Shown piece by piece: positions 1 to 10,707 of a stretch of 64,000 bases of DNA (its first letter is position 1; every line of letters begins with the position of its first letter). A program made the translations under genes and the position numbers. The stretch is from Przewalskia tangutica (taxonomy: Eukaryota > Streptophyta > Magnoliopsida > Solanales > Solanaceae). The stretch spans positions 70,486,093-70,550,092 of the forward strand of contig CM056738.1 in assembly GCA_029844215.1 (NCBI GenBank), given 5' to 3'. The notes under the pieces are model-generated. The model saw nothing but the letters and a program-made list of their open reading frames with translations. It did not search any database and was not told the DNA's origin.

Positions 1-541
1 TTATTATAACTTATATGATTTCTAATCGAAATCCGAAAGGGGAGATTGTGAATATGCTATAGTTGAATAAACATAGATTTAAATTGTGGACGAAAGTACC
101 CCGATACTTGTGTAGCTTAATAGGTTATTGCGCTTAATCCTCATTTGTAGTCAATCTTGTCATCGAAAGATATAAGGGTTCTACATTGGGGTTGAGTGTT
201 TATATTACCTTAACAGGAGTATAAAACGGCTTAGTTAATCTGCTATCTCAAAATAGAAGAAGAACCATAATTAGTTGCATTAACGAGTAAAGCGAGCGGA
301 TAGTCGAGAAGATTTGGAAGCCCTATTTCCACCATATCTGAAGTAAAGTAAAGTAATTTAGTTAGCATCTATAATCATAGCTATAAACAATTCATCAAAT
401 TATCGGTTACCAAATAGATACTACATAATAGAGGTTGATAATTTGACACTAATCCCTGAGGACGATAACTCGGTCTTCTAGACTATATTACTTGTTACGA
501 CACGTGCACTTGCGTTTAGCGTATGCATAAATCGCGCATCA
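1..541 (+). repeat. 5' LTR of Athila-1, 3' portion only
   Basis: This stretch repeats at about 7152-7694 with scattered single-base differences. It ends in ATCA immediately before the primer binding region, as an LTR should. The missing first 670 or so bases lie outside the window. Confidence 0.85.
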
Positions 542-547
542 AGTTTT

Positions 548-565
548 TGGTGCCGTTGCCGGGGA
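548..565 (+). other. Primer binding site, tRNA-Asp type
   Basis: TGGTGCCGTTGCCGGGGA lies 6 bases after the LTR end and matches the complement of the plant tRNA-Asp 3' end with one mismatch (T for C at position 4). Athila/Tat elements commonly use this primer. Athila-2 carries the version without the mismatch at 55604-55621. Confidence 0.8.
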
Positions 566-709
566 TTGACGTAGTTCGATATCATTCTATCTATTCTTAA
601 TTTCTAATTTGGTTTTTATTTTTATTACTATTTTTTTACTTTATTTTATTGGTGAAACCGTGCGCCGTGATCTGTTTGTTGATTTTGATTTGTTGCAGGC
701 ATCTAGTTT

Positions 710-1966
710 ATGCGAAGGAGAAGAGGAGCAAATACACTTGTTCTCTTCAACCCGGAGATTGAAAAGACTTGCAAGCAGAACCGGAGAAACAAACAAATCT
801 TGGACTTAATAGCAATGGGAGGCTTGCAGAATAACAATGAGATGAACGAAGGGTTAGGTGATCATCAACCTAACCAGAGGATGCCCCGGAGTTTACCAAT
901 GGATGTGGAATAAAGGGTCCAGGTCCAAGCTGAGAGAAGCTTGGGAGATTATGTGTTGCCAAGGGTGAATGAAGCACATACTTGCATCAGGCTCCCAACA
1001 ATAGGAGCAAATAATTTCGAAATCAAGCCTGCGATCCTGAGTATGGTGCAGAATACAGTTCAATTCGGAGGGTTTCCATCTGAAGACCCTCATATGCACA
1101 TAGAAAATTTCTTGGAGCTGTGTGCAACTTTCAAGTATAATGGCGTTACTGACGCCGCCATCCGATTGAGGCTCTTTCCCTTCTCACTCAGGGATAGAGC
1201 AAACGTTTGGTTGAATTCCCTGCCTACAGATTCTATATTAACATGGCAAGACTTGACACATAAGTTCTTGGCAAAGTTCTTTCCACCGTCCAAAGTTGCT
1301 AAGCTGAGAGGAGAGCTGAACAATTTTTACCAGGCTGATGGAGAGTCACTCTATGAGGCTTGGAAGAGATTTAAAGATCTGCAAAGAAAGTGTCCACATC
1401 ATAGCATTGAGCTGTGGAATTTGGTCCATATTTTCTACAATAGGCTAAGTGGGACCACAAGAACCATCATTGACGCAGCTGCAAGTGGAACCTTCATGAA
1501 GAAGACAACACATGAGGCCCATGATTTGCTAGAAGACATGGCCACCAATAACCATGTGACAGATGATAGAGGGGTAAGTGGAAGGAGAGCGATAAGAGTT
1601 CATGAGATCGATGTCATCACAGCGTTGAACGCACAAGTTGCTCTCTTGACCAAGCAACTGCAGCAGAACACAGTGTCAGTGAATGCAGTTCAGATGCCAT
1701 TAAGTTGTGAGATGTGTGAGGGTCATCATACCTTTTATAGGTGCCCATCAGCAGACCCCAACAACATCCCTATTGAGCAAGCAGAATGTCAGGCAGTGGG
1801 GAAGTACCCAAGGCCCCAGAATAACCCCTATTCAAACGCTTACAATCCAGGGTGGAGGAATCACCCTAACTTTTCATGGAGGGTGATCAAGGGCAACATA
1901 ACCAGTTCTGAGGCCAATACCAAAATCAGCAACAATTTAACCAAGCCTCATCTTCCAACAGTTTAG
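710..1966 (+). pseudogene. Athila gag (capsid/nucleocapsid), interrupted
   Basis: The frame starts at ATG 710 with a basic, arginine-rich N-terminus (MRRRRGAN). It meets an in-frame TAA at 911-913 and reopens in the same frame to 1966. The reopened part has the retrotransposon gag fold signature: a hydrophobic helix around LRLFPFSLRDRANVWLNSLP and the FFPPSK and ESLYEAWKRFKDL blocks. Near the C-terminus CEMCEGHHTFYRC is the Athila-type zinc knuckle (C-x2-C-x3-H-x4-C). Gag would form the cytoplasmic virus-like particle. After about 1880 the reading drifts out of frame: the Q/N-rich tail expected there is visible in another frame, and the TAG at 1964-1966 is a frameshift product. The 609-809 frame is a shadow. 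Confidence 0.85.
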
Positions 1967-1997
1967 TACACCTACTCCACAAAAAAAGCCAGACGAA

Positions 1998-3194
1998 TTG
2001 CAAGCAGCTTTGTTGACGCTTACGAATTCACAAACCCAGTTCATGGCAGAGACAAGATCCTCTATCAGGAACTTGGAGACGCAGGTGGGACAGTTAGCAA
2101 AGATGGCAAACAACAGGCTGCATGGCACTCTTCCTAGTAAAACAGAGATGAACCCCAGAGAGCAGTGTCAGGTGATGCAGCTGAGAAGTGGGAGACAGCT
2201 AGAACAGCCTACACCTCAGCCCGTGGTAGAACAGAGAGTTGAGCAGAGAGTAGATGCAGAGAAGGAGGGGGTTACTGAGAACCGCCCTATTTTAGAGAAG
2301 GCTCCAACAGTTTCAGTGAGGGAATACACAGAGAAGAATCCTTACCCTCAGAGGTTGCAAATGAAAGCAGTTGATAAGAAATTCTCCAAGTTCTTGGAGG
2401 TATTTAGAAAGCTGCACATTAACATCCCTTTCATTGAGACGTTGAAGCAAATGCCTACTTATTTTAAATTTATGAAGGAAATTCTTGGGAAGAAGAAGAA
2501 GCTAGCTGAGTATGAGACAGTGACATTGACAGAGGAATGCAGTGCCATCTTACAGAAGAAATTGCCCCCCAAGCTTAAGGATCCAGGAAGCTTCACATTG
2601 CCTTGCTCAGTTGGTAGGATGACATGTAACAGGGCCCTGTATGATTTGGGGGCCAGCATAAATCTCATGCCCTTGTCCGTTTTCAAGAGGTTAGGTTTGG
2701 GTGAAGCTAAACCAACCACTGTGAGCTTGCAGTTGGTGGATAGGACAGTGGTGCATCCCAGGGGAATAATTGAGGACGTATTGGTTAAGGTGGGAAAATT
2801 CTTCTTTCCTGCAGACTTCCTCATCCTTGATATGGAGGAAGATGATGAAATCCCTATCATCTTAGGAAGACCATTCTTGGCAACTGGGAGAGCCTTGATT
2901 GATGTGGAAAAAGGCGAGCTGAAACTCAGAGTTGAGGAAGAAGAGATGGTGTTCAAGGTGTTTAAACACACAGTTGAACCCCCAGTCATAAGCAAATGTT
3001 TTGCAGTCAACACCGTTAGCACATCAGTTGAGCCAGCACAGGCCAAAGCAAGGGAAATCAATCTGCCAGTACAGGTGAGCAACGCTAAACCTTCTCTTGA
3101 GAAAAAGGAGAAAAAGAAAAATAGAAGGCGGAAGAGAAAAATGATTATGAAATGGGTAGGCTGTGGGGTTAAGTTACCCCATGCCTCTGGATAA
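1998..3194 (+). CDS. Athila gag C-terminus plus aspartic protease
   Basis: This 398-codon open frame continues the Gag polyprotein in a different frame from the upstream part, so it has no true start of its own (the first codon is TTG). The N-terminal third carries a helix-forming LETQVGQLAKM stretch typical of the Athila gag tail. The protease lies at about residues 210-310: YDLGASINLMPLSVF holds the catalytic Asp in the DLGA variant normal for this lineage, followed by IIEDVLVKVGKFFFPADFLI and the flap/dimer motif IILGRPFLATGRALIDV. The frame ends in a lysine/arginine-rich tail (about residue 370 on). No RT follows; the sequence goes straight into post-pol DNA, so a deletion junction probably lies around 3100-3190 (inference). 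Confidence 0.85.
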   Translation: MQAALLTLTNSQTQFMAETRSSIRNLETQVGQLAKMANNRLHGTLPSKTEMNPREQCQVMQLRSGRQLEQPTPQPVVEQRVEQRVDAEKEGVTENRPILEKAPTVSVREYTEKNPYPQRLQMKAVDKKFSKFLEVFRKLHINIPFIETLKQMPTYFKFMKEILGKKKKLAEYETVTLTEECSAILQKKLPPKLKDPGSFTLPCSVGRMTCNRALYDLGASINLMPLSVFKRLGLGEAKPTTVSLQLVDRTVVHPRGIIEDVLVKVGKFFFPADFLILDMEEDDEIPIILGRPFLATGRALIDVEKGELKLRVEEEEMVFKVFKHTVEPPVISKCFAVNTVSTSVEPAQAKAREINLPVQVSNAKPSLEKKEKKKNRRRKRKMIMKWVGCGVKLPHASG

Positions 3195-4133
3195 GGAACC
3201 TGCGTCCGGCTAAAAGAGGTTAAAGACAACGCTACTTGGGAGGCAACCCAAGGTTTTTAAATTTATGCAATTTAGTTTTAGTTAGAACAGTCTCACGGAA
3301 GGTATTGTTTACATGTTGTGATGACAGGTACAGGGCTATAAAGTGGAGGACGAAAAACGACAGAGGAGAAAAATCGGCTCGGCGCCACGGCGCCCAGCAG
3401 AGGGCCATGGCGCCGAGAATGCAGAAAGGCGCATGAATTTGGGCACCACTGCGCCGGTTGCAGGGCCGCAACGCCGAAAGTCCAGAAGGTCTCTGAAGTT
3501 TGGGCGCCGCAGTGCCAAATCAGAGTGCCACGGCGCCAGAAGTTCAGAGGGTCGTAGATGTTTGGGCGCCACGACGCTGATCTCAGGGACGCGGCGCCGC
3601 GATAGAAAACTGAAATTTAAAGGAGCCCTAATCCGATTTTCCTCTCGAAATCAAAAACTCAAAACCCTTCCTTTCTCCAAAACCCACGAAATCAGCTTCC
3701 TTTACTAAAAATCTTCCACAAACTAAACTCAATCACATCCAAAGTAATTCAATTCCTTGCACCCTTAACCATCTCAAACAACAACCCTCATTCCATTGCC
3801 TCAATCCATCACTAGGAACAAGAAAATCTTGAAGAACACCGTCCAAGGTAACTTTCATCACTTTTCTTAAAATTTTCAAAGCAATCAGGGGAGGTAATAA
3901 GTTTGGGGATGTGCTTTATTGGTGGATAGTGTGGGGTGTGTTGAAGTTTGGTGTGAAAATTTCGCTGTAAAATTATACGTAGTGATCGTGGGGTGTTGTA
4001 TCGGTGCTTTGAGTGAAGTTTGGGGGTTGAATGGTGTTGTAGTTTGCTGATTACGCTGAGTGTTGATTGGTGTGATTGAAAGTTGCTGGGTAATATCACT
4101 GAAACAGAAAAAACTGCTAAATTTTTTTCCAAA
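3195..4133 (+). other. Athila post-pol spacer with GC-rich module array
   Basis: No gene is recognised. The segment opens with the TTGGGAGGCAACCCAAGG block seen after pol in Athila elements. It then carries a GC-rich array (separate entry), and from about 3610 an A/C-rich and then T/G-rich leader to the third ORF. The open frames here, such as 3343-3708, are caused by the GC-rich array and show no domain. Confidence 0.6.
3376..3602 (+). repeat. GC-rich degenerate module array
   Basis: Short GC-rich words recur every 25-70 bases in otherwise ordinary sequence: CGGCGCCACGGCGCC near 3380, AGGGCCGCAACGCC at 3462-3475, TTTGGGCGCC at 3499-3508 and 3561-3570, and AGGGACGCGGCGCC at 3585-3598. Closely similar words occur in unrelated elements elsewhere in the window (6717-6795, 17577-17710, 35124-35330). 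Function unknown. Confidence 0.7.
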
Positions 4134-5008
4134 ATGTCAGCCAGAAAAAAAAAGAGCTTCGACATCCGCCTCCGTTCCACAATATGACACTACTAGGTTT
4201 GTCAGTAAAAAAACAGAAGACAGATATTACAAACTTAGTGCTAGACCCTTGATCCCCGAGCGAGGAATGGAGTACCAAAGGGAGTCATTTGAGGACGGCG
4301 ATGTGTATGATCCTATTCGGGCAATGATAGAGGCCATTGGGTGGAAGAGATTTGTTAATCCGGAAAGAATAGTACCACAGAATACCGTAATGGTGTAAGA
4401 ATTCTATGCTAACTTTCCGGAGAGGATAAATGGTAGATGCTTTGTGAGATGACAGTATGTGCCTGTGACGGCCGAAGTGGTGAATGGGCTATTAAGAACA
4501 ACCGATGTTGAAGAAAGAGGTGATGATCGAAGCTATTTCAGAACTTGGTCTAAAGATGCCGACAACATCGATTGGGATATCGTCGCAAGCACATTGTGCT
4601 ACCCTGGGGCTGAGTATGATACTGCACGAAATGGATCAAAAGGACTGAGCAGATGTCAGTTCAACAAAACAGCCAAGGGTTGGTTATATTTCATCAGTGC
4701 CCGCCTGATTCCATCGACGCATTTCACCAGAGTGCCAGCGGATAGAATAAAAATGATATATGGAATTATGGAATGAAAGACGATTGATGTTGGGAAGGAT
4801 ATATTGCAGAACATTGGAGAAACCTGTAGGTTAGTCACTACAGGTGAGTTGGTACACGAATCACTTATTTGCAGTTTATGTTCTAGACATGGAGTCCCAA
4901 CCCTAGCTACTGATACATATGAGAAGGGCCAACCTCCTGTGATATATGGAATAGTGCATGCCTTCCCAGAATCGCCCTCCAAAGAAGAGAAGGAGACCAA
5001 AGACTAAG
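4134..5008 (+). pseudogene. Athila third ORF, putative plant-transposon-protein domain
   Basis: A start at ATG 4134 (MSARKK) runs into a nine-base A run (about 4145-4153), after which the homologous reading is one frame off, suggesting a one-base slip. The downstream frame then stays the same to 5007 but is cut by stops at 4396-4398, near 4450 and at 4774-4776. Recognisable family blocks are RYYKLSARPLIPERG, STLCYPGAEYDT, LYFISARLIPSTHFTRVPAD (the conserved core) and a CSRHGVPTL stretch. This domain is widespread in plant repeats and sits where Athila elements carry an env-like ORF; its role is not established. I recognise it from the core motif only. Confidence 0.75.
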
Positions 5009-5105
5009 ATTAAAGCTAACAAAGAAAGGTCGCCATGGATGAGGATGAGCCTGAGACAGAGGCTCAGCATGAGGTAGGTAGCAGCCCCTGGAATTAGAAC
5101 CCCCG

Positions 5106-5309
5106 GTGCCTATGATAGAGCAGTTGCTCATGAACCATCGGAGGATGATGCAGAGTTTTGACACAATGATCCAAGGTCAACAGGACCTGAGGCAAGGACA
5201 ACAAGAAATAAGACAGGAGCAACAACAATTGAACCTGAGATTTGATGAGATGAGTTCCTTGTTCAACCAGTGGGTCATGCATTATCCGCCGCCACCGCCA
5301 CCATTTTAA
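5106..5309 (+). pseudogene. C-terminal tail of the Athila third ORF (coiled coil, Pro-rich end)
   Basis: This short frame is read in a different phase from the upstream third ORF. It contains a Gln-rich heptad-like stretch (QGQQDLRQGQQEIRQEQQQL) and ends in MHYPPPPPPF before TAA. Athila-2 carries a matching Pro-rich terminus on the minus strand near 54285-54315, so it is a shared part of the family and not a chance frame. It was probably continuous with the third ORF before frameshifts. Confidence 0.6.
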
Positions 5310-6459
5310 ACCAAGTTTGTAAGTTGTCCCGTTTTTCTTTTATTTTTGAGTCTTGCACACATTAGGGACAATGTGTGATTTAAGTTTGGGGGGAGTTCTT
5401 AGTTATTTTTGATGTGTTGTTGAGTCTTTTTGTGTTAATTTTTTATATTTATTTGAGTCTAATTTTTTTTAGGATCATGCATGTTGTAGTTACTTGAAAC
5501 ACCTAGTGAAGTAAAGTTGAATAATGTAATGGAATTAGAAGCAACCATCTGAACACTTAGGATATATATGACAAAAATTCATGAAATCGAACTATTTGGG
5601 GTATCTTGCTTGATTTATGCATTGTTAATGATTTAAACCTATATGTATGCTTGCTTGCTATTTGAGGCAAAATAGTTAGGATATGCATGTTAGGGAGATG
5701 ACTCAGGCATTTCTTTGTTAGTCCTTTCTTACCATTCTTTGCCTATCCATGACATTCAAATTGTATCCCTAGTCAGCCCCTTTGGGCCTAAAAAAATAAG
5801 ACCTTTTTTTGACACCCTATAATTCCATACTTGTGCCATAAGTGAAGAAATTGAGTTGTTTGGAGTATAAAGTGTTGAAAAAGAAACAAAAGAGAGAGCA
5901 ATTGTGATGCACCCCAATAAAAAAAAATAGGCAAAAGCATAAGTTTGGGGGTGCCAGCTATTAATAATACACCTCATTCTCTCAAAATAAAAGAGGGGAA
6001 AGATAGGTATGAGGTGAAAAGAGAATCAAAAGAAAAGGGAAGAATCGAAAGCAAAAAGAGCTTATGGTACGTAAGTTGAGCCAAAATGCCTATTTTTACC
6101 TACCCCTGCCTAAGCCTACATTATAACCCTGAAAATCCCCGAAGATCTCTAATGTGTGTATCTATGATTAGTGGAGAATAGCAAGTGAACAGGCCATATG
6201 ATTGTTGAAATTAACATGCATAGTTAGGTATTTTTACTTCCATTGAGCATGATTAAGTTGAATTTGCGGAATATCTGACTTGATGTGTTTAGAATGCTAA
6301 AAATCCATGTTATATGTTCCTGCATAGTATTCTACTAACCTTCATGCCTTTCTAAGTAACAATGATGCAGCAACCTGATCAATGTCTTTGAGTCATTTTA
6401 TTTTCGTTTCTTTCATGTCTTTGTCTCTATTTTTTAATCTTTACTCGAGGGCGAGCAAA
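5310..6459 (+). other. Athila-1 3' non-coding region with polypurine-like repeats
   Basis: No coding potential is seen. The region carries TAAGTTTGGGGG at about 5382 and again at about 5940, identical to the sequence of the real polypurine tract next to the 3' LTR. Athila-2 keeps the same spacing on the minus strand (CCCCCAAACTTA at about 53034, 53571 and 54203). That conservation suggests a functional reason, perhaps extra plus-strand priming sites. Confidence 0.65.
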
Positions 6460-6478
6460 TGTTAAGTTTGGGGGTGTT
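6460..6478 (+). other. Polypurine tract of Athila-1
   Basis: TTAAGTTTGGGGGTGTT directly abuts the TGATCGG start of the 3' LTR, the expected place for plus-strand priming. Confidence 0.7.
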
Positions 6479-6716
6479 TGATCGGTGTATTTTATATACA
6501 CCTTTTGAGTCATTTTTAGTTAGTTTTTTGCCCATTTTTGTACAAATATGTGTCGTGTTAGGATAAATTTTCTTTCTTTTGAGTCACAATGGTTTAAAGT
6601 GGCACATTGGCGAGAAGGAGCGAAAAGAGGGCAGAAATAGAGGTTCCAGAGCTCAAAAAGCTAAAAAGTTGGAACCGGCGAGAACAGGCATGCGCTAACC
6701 AAACCGACCAAGAAGA

Positions 6717-6795
6717 AGCAGAGCCACGGCGCCAAAGAGCAGAGTCGCAGAAGTTTCTGGGCCGCGCTGACAAGTGGCCGCGGCGCCGATGCGGG
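6717..6795 (+). repeat. GC-rich module patch in the Athila-1 LTR
   Basis: AGAGCCACGGCGCC (about 6719-6732), GGGCCGCGCTGAC and GGCCGCGGCGCCGATG lie in a row. The words match the module seen at 3376-3602 and in unrelated elements, and sit 50-130 bp upstream of the TATA box. Confidence 0.65.
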
Positions 6796-6842
6796 AAATC
6801 AGCCAAGGCCAAGAAGGAAAAGGTTTTGGACGTTTTTGAAGT

Positions 6843-6850
6843 TATAAAAG
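6843..6850 (+). promoter_or_regulatory. Putative LTR TATA box (Athila-1)
   Basis: TATAAAAG lies in the middle of the 3' LTR, where the U3 promoter should be. It is followed by a region that would become the R/U5 leader. Assigned by motif and position only. Confidence 0.55.
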
Positions 6851-7694
6851 GACATTTTAGGTCAGATTTTTGAGAGTTCCAAACTTTTCAATTCATCACA
6901 ACTTGGAGATCAAGATTAGAGACTTACTTTTAAGTAATTTCTTGTTCTTTATTTTATTTTCTTTCTAGTATATGTTGGATAATAGTTTAGTTTTTGGCAT
7001 GTCTATGGCTAGGAACTAACTTAATTTAGGGTTTTCCATGTCGAATCGCTTGAACCTCGTTCTTATGAATTAATGCATGTTTTGGTTTCTTCTTATTATT
7101 GTTGAGATTTATTCAATAATTGTTTTGATTGCTTGGTAATTAATTGATCACTAATTATCATAACTTATATGATTTCTAATCGAAATCCAAAAGGGGAGAT
7201 TGTGAATATGTTATAGTTGAATAAACATAGATTTAAATTGTGGACGAAAGTACCCCGATACTTGTGTAGCTTAATAGGTTATTGCGCTTAATCCTCATTG
7301 TAGTCAATCTTGTCATCGAAAGATAGAAGGGTTCTACATTGGGGTTGAGTGTTTATATTATCTTAACAGGAGTATAAAACGGCTTAATTAATCTGCTATC
7401 TCAAAATAGAAGAAGAACCATAATTAGTTGCATTAACGAGTAAAACGAGCGGATAGTCGAGAAGATTTGGAAGCCCTATTTCCACCATATATGAAGTAAA
7501 GTAAAGTAATTTAGTTAGCATCTATAATCATAGTTATAAACAATTCATCAAATTATCGGTTATCAAATAGATACTACATAATAGAGGTTGATAATTGGAC
7601 ACTAATCCCTGAGGACGATAACTCGGTCTTCTAGACTATATTACTTGTCAAGACACGTGCACTTGCATTTAGCGTATGCATAAATCGCGCATCA

Positions 7695-8098
7695 GGAAGC
7701 TCGAGCCAAAATGGACGAGGACGTGGCCAAAGAGATTCATAGCCAAAATACACTTACGCTTATAAATATCCTTTGCTTAAATACTTTAAAACATGCATTT
7801 TCTATAGCATAATAATCAACCCTAGGTTTGAACAGGCAACCGCAAGTTAGCGGATCCTTAGGGTGCCTAACCCCTTCCCTTTAGGATAATAAAGAACCCT
7901 TGCCCAGAATCTCATTAAAGTTTAGCAGACCATTTTTAATGGAGTTAGTGTTAACTTTAACCTAGCTGACATTTAGGTGTCCTAATTCACCTAAACTAAT
8001 TAGGTGGCGACTCCGCGAACCCTTTTAGCACCTTCTAGCATTTTTTTTTCTAACCTTCTAAGCAGGAGTGGAATAATGTCGCGGTCGAAAAAGGGCGT
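7695..8098. mobile_element. Remnant of another LTR retrotransposon (Tat/Ogre-like end?)
   Basis: The segment lies between the Athila-1 LTR end and the abrupt loss of chromovirus integrase homology at about 8098. It contains AGGGTGCCTAACCCCTTCC, a GGTGGCGACTCCGCG stretch resembling the leader or primer site of Tat/Ogre-type elements, and GTCGCGGTCGAAAAAGGGCG. These words are familiar from the LTR ends of such elements, but no coding domain supports the assignment. Confidence 0.35.
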
Positions 8099-8103
8099 GA
8101 GAA

Positions 8104-10560
8104 GTGGTAAATGATCATCCCAGCTACCTCTGAAGTCAATAATACAGGCTCTCAACATATCTTCTAGAGTCTGAATAGTACACTCTGCCTGCCCATCAGT
8201 CTGTGAATGAAATGATGTGCTGAGACTCACCTGTGTCCCCAATCCCTTCTGGAATGATCTCCAGAAGTTAGCTGTAAACTGAGCTCCTCGGTCTGATATA
8301 ATAGATGTGGAAACCCCGTGCAGTCTCACTATCTCCCTGATGTACAGTCTAGCATAGTCCTCAGCTAAGTAAGTAGTCCTAACTGGAAGAAAATGGGTTG
8401 ATTTCGTCAGCCTATCCACAATAACCCATATGGAATCAAACTTCCGCTGAGTGTGAGGTAAGCCTGTAATGAAGTCCATATTGATCATTTCCCACTTCGA
8501 AGTCGGGATCTCTATCTCCTGCAATAATCCACTGTGCTCGATGCTCGACCTTAACTCGCCGACGATTCGCACCGACAACAAACTCTGTTATGTTTCTTTT
8601 CATGCCATCCCACCAATACAAGCATCTAAGGTCATGGTACATCTTCGTCGACCCTGGATGAATGGAATAACGGACATTGTATGCCTCTCCCATAACCTGC
8701 TGTTGTAGTCGTGCAACATCAGGTACACATAATCTGCCCTCATACCTCAGCACATCATCATGTGCAACCTCAAATAAAGTCTTCCCCTTTCGGAGAGCTG
8801 CATCTCTATACCGTGCCAGAACAGGATCCTCATACTGACGTCTTTTTAGCTTTTCCACAATAGAGGACTCAGCAACTTCCCGAATAAGAACCCCACTATT
8901 TCCCGAATCCACCAACCGGACTCCAAGACTAGCTAGCCTGTGTATCTGACGAACCATCTCTTTTTGGTATGGTTGCACATCCGTCAAGCTACCCATATAT
9001 CTACGGCTAAGAGCATCTGCCACAATGTTATCCTTCCCTGGGTGGTACAAGATATCAACATCATAGTCCTTTAGCAACTCTAGCCACCGTTTCTGCCGTA
9101 GGTTCAGCTCCTTCTGCTTAAAGATATATTGGAGACTCTTGTGATTCATATAAATATCAACATGAACCCCATATAGATAATGTCTCCATATCTTCAAGGC
9201 ATGAATCACCGTTGCTAGATCCAAATCATGAGTGGGATAATTCTTTTCATGCTTTCTGAGTTATCGGGAGGCATAAGCTATAACTCTGTCGTGCTGCATT
9301 AACACACAACTCAGCCCAATACTTGAAGCATCACAATAAATGACATAACCATCCGGTACCTCAGAAAGAGTCAGAACTGGAGCCGTAGTCAACTTGTCCT
9401 TCAATAACTGGAAGTTGTGCTCACAACCATCAGTCCGCTAGAACTTAGCTGTCTTATGAGTTAGCCTAGTCAAAGGCGCGGAGATCGAGGCAAACTTCTC
9501 CACAAACCTTCTGTAATACCCAGCTAGCCACAGAAAACTGCATACCTCAGTAGGTGTAGTAGGTCTGGGCCAAGTCTTCACTTCCCCAATCTTCTGTGTA
9601 TCCACCCGAATACCATCAGCCCCGATAATATGCCCCAGAACGCCATTGAATTCAACTAAAACTCACACTTAGAAAATTTGGCATATAACTGCTGGTGCTG
9701 GAGGACTCTAAGTACTGTCCTCAAATGGTCTGCATGCTCCTGCTCTGAACGGGAATAAACCAGAATATCATCAATGAATACAATGACGAATATGTCTAAG
9801 TATGGCTTGAATACCCGGTTCATCAAATCCATAAACACTGCTGGATCATTGGTCAATCTAAAAGACATCACCCTAAACTCATAATGTCCATATCGGGTTC
9901 TAAATGTTGTCTTTGGAATATCTGTCTCCCTTACCCGCACCTGATGATAACCTGACCGCAAGTGTATCTTCGAGAAACACTTATCAACCTGCAACTGGTC
10001 AAATAGATCATCAATCATGGGGAGGGGATACCTGTTCTTGATGGTTACCTTATTCAGTTGTCTATAATCAATACACATCTGCAGCGATCCATCTTTCTTC
10101 CTCACAATTAATACCGTGCTCCCCAGGGAGATGTACTAGGCCTAATGAAGCCTTTTTCCAACAAGTCTCTCAGTTGCTCCTTCAATTCCTTCAACTCTGC
10201 AGGTGCTATTCTATAAAAAGGAATAGATATAGGTTGGGTACCTAGCAATACATCTATACTGAAATCTATCTCCCGCTCTGGAGGAAGACCTGGAAGATCA
10301 TCTGGGAATTCATCCGGGAACTCACTAACTACCGGAACTAACTGAAGAATCGGTACCTCTACTCCCGTATCATGTACCCGAACCAAATGATAGATATACC
10401 CTTTTCTAACCATCTTCCTTGCCTTGAGGTATGAAATAAACTTACCCCTCGACGATGCGGTATTCCCCTTCCACTCTATAATCGGTTCACTTGGAGACCG
10501 AAATCGAACCAATTTCTCTCTACAATCAACGTTGGCAAAACAAGAAGCCAACCAATTCAT
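8104..10560 (-). pseudogene. Chromovirus pol: RT, RNase H and integrase (broken)
   Basis: From 10560 down: a protease-RT linker with MNWLASCFANVDC and ARKMVRKGYIYHLV, then RT. RT palm motif B is FVIVFIDDILVYS (intact YxDD-type), but the first catalytic block reads FSKIHLRSGYHQ with His (codon at 9962-9964) where Asp is required. The stretch 9225-9655 (thumb and RNase H start) holds stops. RNase H resumes at 9224 (NHKSLQYIFKQKELNLRQKRWLELL, ADALSRR). The integrase zinc finger keeps HPGSTKMYHDL but the CxxC half is lost around 8555-8590. The integrase core (8581-8104) keeps MDFITGLP, ISDRGAQF and DGQAE, the three acidic positions, then stops at SWDDHLPL. Everything past that, including the rest of the 8000-8581 frame, is foreign sequence. 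Confidence 0.85.
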
Positions 10561-10707
10561 ACCATAATAACATCAAAGTTCGTCATATCTAACTCTATCA
10601 AATCTACTAGGGTATGACGGCTATCTATCACCACCGAACAATTTTTATATACACGCTTAGCTATAACCGAATCTCTTACCGGTGTAGCTACCTCAAATAG
10701 TTCTATC

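Larger units (their letters stand above)
1..7694 (+). mobile_element. Athila-1: Athila-lineage Ty3/gypsy LTR element without RT/INT
   Basis: Direct repeats match between 1-541 and about 7152-7694, and both end in GCGCATCA, so they are the two LTRs, the left one cut by the window edge. Inside come a tRNA-Asp-type primer binding site, a gag frame, an aspartic protease with the DLGAS motif, and directly after it the GGGAGGCAACCCA-type sequence that in Athila elements normally follows integrase. I find no reverse transcriptase, RNase H or integrase between 3195 and 4133, so the core of pol is deleted. A decayed third ORF of the plant-transposon-protein type precedes a long 3' region. Such gag-carrying elements without pol could only move with enzymes from a full-length relative (inference). 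The upstream target duplication cannot be checked. Confidence 0.85.
6479..7694 (+). repeat. 3' LTR of Athila-1
   Basis: The LTR is 1216 bp, begins TGATCGGTGTA and ends GCGCATCA. Its right portion repeats as 1-541. It has a near-palindrome at its 5' edge (GGTGTATTTTATATACACC) that is shared with Athila-2. A GC-rich patch at 6717-6795 lies just upstream of a TATA box at 6843-6850. Confidence 0.85.

Noticed and set aside
2459..3229. 256-codon minus-strand open frame
   Set aside because: It lies antisense to the Athila protease frame, has no domain and a low-complexity composition typical of a shadow frame.
3343..3708. 121-codon plus-strand frame rich in Arg and Gly
   Set aside because: Produced by the GC-rich module array; no homology, no conserved start, and not present in Athila-2.
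7695..7699. Right-hand target duplication of Athila-1 (GGAAG)
   Set aside because: The left flank is outside the window, so a duplication cannot be claimed.
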